42,516 nt of DNA from Streptosporangium nondiastaticum (GTDB lineage: Bacteria > Actinomycetota > Actinomycetes > Streptomycetales > Streptomycetaceae), in assembly GCF_003011965.1 (NCBI RefSeq), contig NZ_PXWG01000050.1, forward strand, positions 1 through 42,516. Direction: 5' to 3'. How positions within the stretch are numbered: the first letter of the stretch is position 1; each line of letters starts with the position of its first letter. Both the position numbers and the translations under genes were made by a program. Positions 39,738 through 42,516 of the stretch are shown in pieces. The notes beneath the pieces were generated by a model, which worked only from the letters and a program-made list of their open reading frames with translations, had not been told where the DNA came from and searched no databases.

Positions 39738-40568
39738 TCAGCCCGCTACGGGGTCGCCCTTGGTGTAGCTGAGGCGCTGCACCTGGCCGTTGTCTCCGAC
39801 GTTCTTGACCTCCTTGCCGTTCACGAACAGCCGAACGGCGCCCGCATTGCCGAGGACGAGATCGATCCGGGTGGGGTCGGTGAAGGTCTTGGCCTCGCCC
39901 TGCTTGAGGACGCCCTCCTCCAGCAGCCGGCCGTTGTGGTCCTTCGCGGACATCCAGGTCTGGCCGTTCTCGGCGGCGAGCTTGACCGTGACCTTGTTGG
40001 CCGGGACGCCGGCGATGGCTCCGCCGCCGGGCTCCCGCTTGGGGTCGGCCGGCTTGCCGGACGGCGGCTTCTTGCTCGGCGAGGCGGGCGGCTTGGCGGA
40101 GGGCGATTCCGCGGCGACGGAGCCGCCCGAACCCTGGGAGCCGCCGTTGAAGAGCGTGAAGCCGACGAAGCCGACGACGGCCACGATCGCGGCGACCATC
40201 GCCGCCGTCCAGTTGGGCCGGCGGGGCTCGGGGCGGATGCGCTCGGCGTCGAAGAGGGGTGCCGCGGGGGTCGGCGCGGGGCGCCCGCCGCGCTCGGCGT
40301 CGTAGCGCGCGATCAGCTCGGCCGGATCGAGGCCGACGGTGACCGCGAGGGTGCGGATGTGCCCACGTGCGTAGACGTCGCCGCCGCAGCGGGAGAAGTC
40401 GTCCTGCTCGATCGCGTGCAGGATCGGGATGCGTACGCGGGTGGTGGAACTGACCTCGTCGACGGTCAGTCCGGCGCTGATACGGGCCTGCTGGAGGACC
40501 CGGCCGATCGACGGCCGGTCGTCTGCGGGGATGTCCCCGCCGTCTGCGGAGGAGTTGCCGATGGACAC
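39738..40568 (-). CDS. RodZ-like membrane protein (HTH, one TM, DUF4115-type domain)
   Basis: A 276-residue single-pass protein. An N-terminal XRE-like HTH (about 19-90: IGRVLQQARISAGLTVDEVS, then VYARGHIRTLAVTVGLDPAE) is followed by a TM helix (121-140), a Ser/Pro/Lys-rich linker, and an extracytoplasmic beta-rich domain (NKVTVKLAAENGQTWMSAKD to the end), as in RodZ. RodZ links cytoskeleton to wall growth in rods; the actinomycete version has an unknown role. The GTG at 40568 is preferred because GAAAGG lies seven bases upstream. A GTG at 40595 would add nine residues. It is upstream of rimO and downstream of ftsK. Confidence 0.85.
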   Translation of the reverse strand: MSIGNSSADGGDIPADDRPSIGRVLQQARISAGLTVDEVSSTTRVRIPILHAIEQDDFSRCGGDVYARGHIRTLAVTVGLDPAELIARYDAERGGRPAPTPAAPLFDAERIRPEPRRPNWTAAMVAAIVAVVGFVGFTLFNGGSQGSGGSVAAESPSAKPPASPSKKPPSGKPADPKREPGGGAIAGVPANKVTVKLAAENGQTWMSAKDHNGRLLEEGVLKQGEAKTFTDPTRIDLVLGNAGAVRLFVNGKEVKNVGDNGQVQRLSYTKGDPVAG

Positions 40569-40766
40569 GTGGGCGCCTTTCGAGCGTGTAGCCACCTGCT
40601 GGGAGTTCAGTCTAGGGGGGATACGAAAGCCGCGGGCAAGCCGGAAGCCGGACTTTGTACGCCATCAGATGATTCTGCGGCGCCGACGGTGGGACATCGC
40701 ACCGCCCCCCTTTCTCAACTCGACACGCCGCCGAGAGAAACGGTTGGGCAGGAAACTCAGGCCCCG

Positions 40767-42516
40767 TCAGACCCCGCCGTCCCCACGGATCACCGCGAGC
40801 ACAGCGTCCAGCTCATCGGGCTTGACGAGGACGTCGCGGGCCTTGGAGCCCTCGCTCGGGCCCACGATGCCCCGCGACTCCATCAGGTCCATGAGTCTGC
40901 CCGCCTTCGCGAATCCCACACGCAGTTTGCGCTGCAGCATCGAGGTCGACCCGAACTGGGTGGAGACGACCAGCTCCGCGGCCTGGCACAGCAGGTCCAG
41001 GTCGTCGCCGATCTCCTCGTCGATCTCCCGCTTCTTCGCGGTGCCCACGGTGACGTCGTCCCGGAAGACGGGCGCCATCTGGTCCTTGCAGTGCTGCACG
41101 ACGGCCGCGACCTCGGCCTCCGTGACGAAGGCGCCCTGCATACGGACGGGCTTGCCCGCGCCCATCGGCAGGAAGAGGCCGTCACCCTTGCCGATCAGCT
41201 TCTCGGCGCCCGGCTGGTCGAGGATGACGCGGCTGTCGGCGAGCGAGGAGGTGGCGAAGGCGAGCCGGGAGGGCACGTTCGCCTTGATCAGACCGGTGAC
41301 GACGTCGACGGACGGCCGCTGGGTGGCCAGGACGAGGTGGATGCCGGCGGCGCGCGCGAGCTGGGTGATGCGCACGATCGAGTCCTCGACGTCGCGCGGG
41401 GCGACCATCATCAGGTCCGCCAGCTCGTCGACGATGACCAGCAGATAGGGGTACGGGGAGAGCTCGCGTCCGCTGCCCTCCGGAGGAGTGACCTTGCCCG
41501 CCCGCACGGCCGCGTTGAAGTCGTCGATGTGCCGGAAGCCGAAGGCCGCCAGGTCGTCGTAGCGCAGGTCCATCTCGCGGACGACCCACTGCAGGGCCTC
41601 GGCCGCGCGCTTGGGGTTGGTGATGATCGGGGTGATCAGGTGCGGGATGCCCTCGTAGGCGGTCAGCTCCACGCGCTTGGGGTCGACGAGCACCATGCGG
41701 ACGTCGTCGGGCGTCGCCCGCACCATCAGGGAGGTGATGAGGCAGTTGATGCACGAGGACTTGCCGGAGCCGGTGGCGCCCGCGACGAGGATGTGCGGCA
41801 TCTTCGTCAGGTTGGCCATCACGTAGCCGCCCTCGACGTCCTTGCCGAGCGCGACGAGCATCGGGTGGTCGTCGCCCGCGGCGTCGGCCAGGCGGAGCAC
41901 GTCCCCGAGGTTGACCATCTCCCGGTCGGTGTTCGGGATCTCGATGCCCACGGCGGACTTGCCCGGGATCGGGGAGATGATGCGCACGTCCGGGCTGGCG
42001 ACGGCGTAGGCGATGTTCTTGGCGAGGGCGGTGATGCGCTCGACCTTGACGGCCGGGCCCAGCTCCACCTCGTAGCGCGTGACTGTCGGGCCGCGGGTGA
42101 AGCCGGTGACGGCGGCGTCGACCTTGAACTCCGAGAAGACGTTGGTCAGCGCGGCCACTATGGCGTCGTTCGCGGCGCTGCGCGCCTTGCCCGGCCCGCC
42201 CCGCTCCAGCAGGTCGAGCGTGGGCAGCGAGTAGGTGATGTCGCCGGAGAGCTGGAGCTGCTCGGCGCGCGCGGGCAGGCCGGAGCCCGCCTCGGGGGCC
42301 GGCGCGGGCTTGGTGAGGTCCGGCACGCCCTTGGTGAGGTCGGGGACGCCCTGCGTGCGGTCGGCGGCGCTCCTGGTGCGGTCCGCCGCCGGGCCGGGCT
42401 CCTTGCCGCGGCCCCGCGCGCCCGGGACGGCGCCCGGCTGCCCGGTCTCCTGCCCGATGCCGCTGCTGAGCCCGGCGACGAGCGGGGTGGGCGGCACGCC
42501 GTGCAGAACGGCGCCG
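40767..42516 (-). CDS. ftsK: DNA translocase FtsK, 5' end outside window
   Basis: The C-terminal part (at least 583 codons) of FtsK/SpoIIIE. The visible motor has Walker A GATGSGKSSC and Walker B LLVIVDELADLMMV, followed by LATQRPSVDVVTGLIKANVP. The gamma winged helix that reads KOPS-like sites is at the end (LLCQAAELVVSTQFGSTSML, then KLRVGFAKAGRLMDLMESRG). It pumps chromosomes through closing septa during sporulation. The N-terminal membrane domain lies past the right edge. The linker carries four heptapeptide repeats (42306-42389: AADRTRS, AADRTQG, VPDLTKG, VPDLTKP). Confidence 0.97.
   Translation of the reverse strand, partial: GAVLHGVPPTPLVAGLSSGIGQETGQPGAVPGARGRGKEPGPAADRTRSAADRTQGVPDLTKGVPDLTKPAPAPEAGSGLPARAEQLQLSGDITYSLPTLDLLERGGPGKARSAANDAIVAALTNVFSEFKVDAAVTGFTRGPTVTRYEVELGPAVKVERITALAKNIAYAVASPDVRIISPIPGKSAVGIEIPNTDREMVNLGDVLRLADAAGDDHPMLVALGKDVEGGYVMANLTKMPHILVAGATGSGKSSCINCLITSLMVRATPDDVRMVLVDPKRVELTAYEGIPHLITPIITNPKRAAEALQWVVREMDLRYDDLAAFGFRHIDDFNAAVRAGKVTPPEGSGRELSPYPYLLVIVDELADLMMVAPRDVEDSIVRITQLARAAGIHLVLATQRPSVDVVTGLIKANVPSRLAFATSSLADSRVILDQPGAEKLIGKGDGLFLPMGAGKPVRMQGAFVTEAEVAAVVQHCKDQMAPVFRDDVTVGTAKKREIDEEIGDDLDLLCQAAELVVSTQFGSTSMLQRKLRVGFAKAGRLMDLMESRGIVGPSEGSKARDVLVKPDELDAVLAVIRGDGGV
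42306..42389 (-). repeat. Four in-frame 21-bp repeats in the FtsK linker
   Basis: Coding repeat of heptapeptides xxDxTxx: two of AADRTxx and two of VPDLTKx. They lie in the Pro/Ala-rich linker between the membrane and motor domains and probably vary in copy number between strains. Confidence 0.8.

Overview
This window is high-GC actinobacterial chromosome, almost certainly Streptomyces. The gene order miaB ... gluK-gluR / gluA-B-C-D ... recX-recA ... lhr-nei ... clgR-cinA-pgsA-rimO ... ftsK is the conserved core order I know from Streptomyces. Codon usage is strongly G/C at third positions, GTG/TTG starts are common, and ATGA/GTGA stop-start overlaps recur. No rRNA, tRNA, transposase, CRISPR array or prophage gene was seen.

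Layout. (1) 1-1522: 5' part of miaB (minus strand), running off the left edge. (2) 1523-14700: an accessory block between miaB and the gluK flank, made of three cassettes. Cassette A (1638-4680) is a quinone oxidoreductase and a DHA2-type MFS exporter divergent from an ArsR-type regulator. Cassette B (5071-10985) is a stand-alone LuxR-type HTH protein, a membrane fatty-acid-desaturase-like di-iron protein, both subunits of a B12-dependent glutamate (methylaspartate) mutase, and a large FAD/NAD(P)-binding protein. Cassette C (11069-14487) is a GlxA/AraC-type regulator, a 4-OT tautomerase and a carboxymuconolactone-decarboxylase-like protein, divergent from a second DHA2 MFS exporter. (3) 14760-21815: an orphan TAXI-type periplasmic binding protein, the GluK/GluR two-component system and the GluABCD glutamate importer. 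(4) 22050-24969: an FAD monooxygenase, then a cysteine-rich leader peptide, cysteine dioxygenase and rhodanese. (5) 24999-42516: core genes for recombination, repair, RNA modification, membrane lipid synthesis, proteolysis control and chromosome segregation.

How the parts may work together. Glutamate is imported by GluABCD under GluRK control. The mutase next door would convert L-glutamate to threo-3-methylaspartate, which the FAD protein and the desaturase-like protein could process further. This looks like a small biosynthetic cassette with no PKS or NRPS in view, and its product is unknown. The catalytic subunit keeps all the glutamate-binding residues I can align, while the B12-binding subunit departs from two of its three signature motifs.

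Two other results stand out. The short peptide before cysteine dioxygenase ends in Cys-Val-Cys-Arg-Pro-Ser-Cys, and its last codons are perfectly complementary over 8 nt to the Shine-Dalgarno region of the dioxygenase gene, suggesting a cysteine-responsive translational switch. Also, short tandem duplications sit at or just beyond the 3' ends of several genes (qor, glmE, the TAXI gene, gluA, the desaturase, the second MFS gene). All coordinates and alignments were made by eye. Family names come from recalled motifs, and no database search was run.
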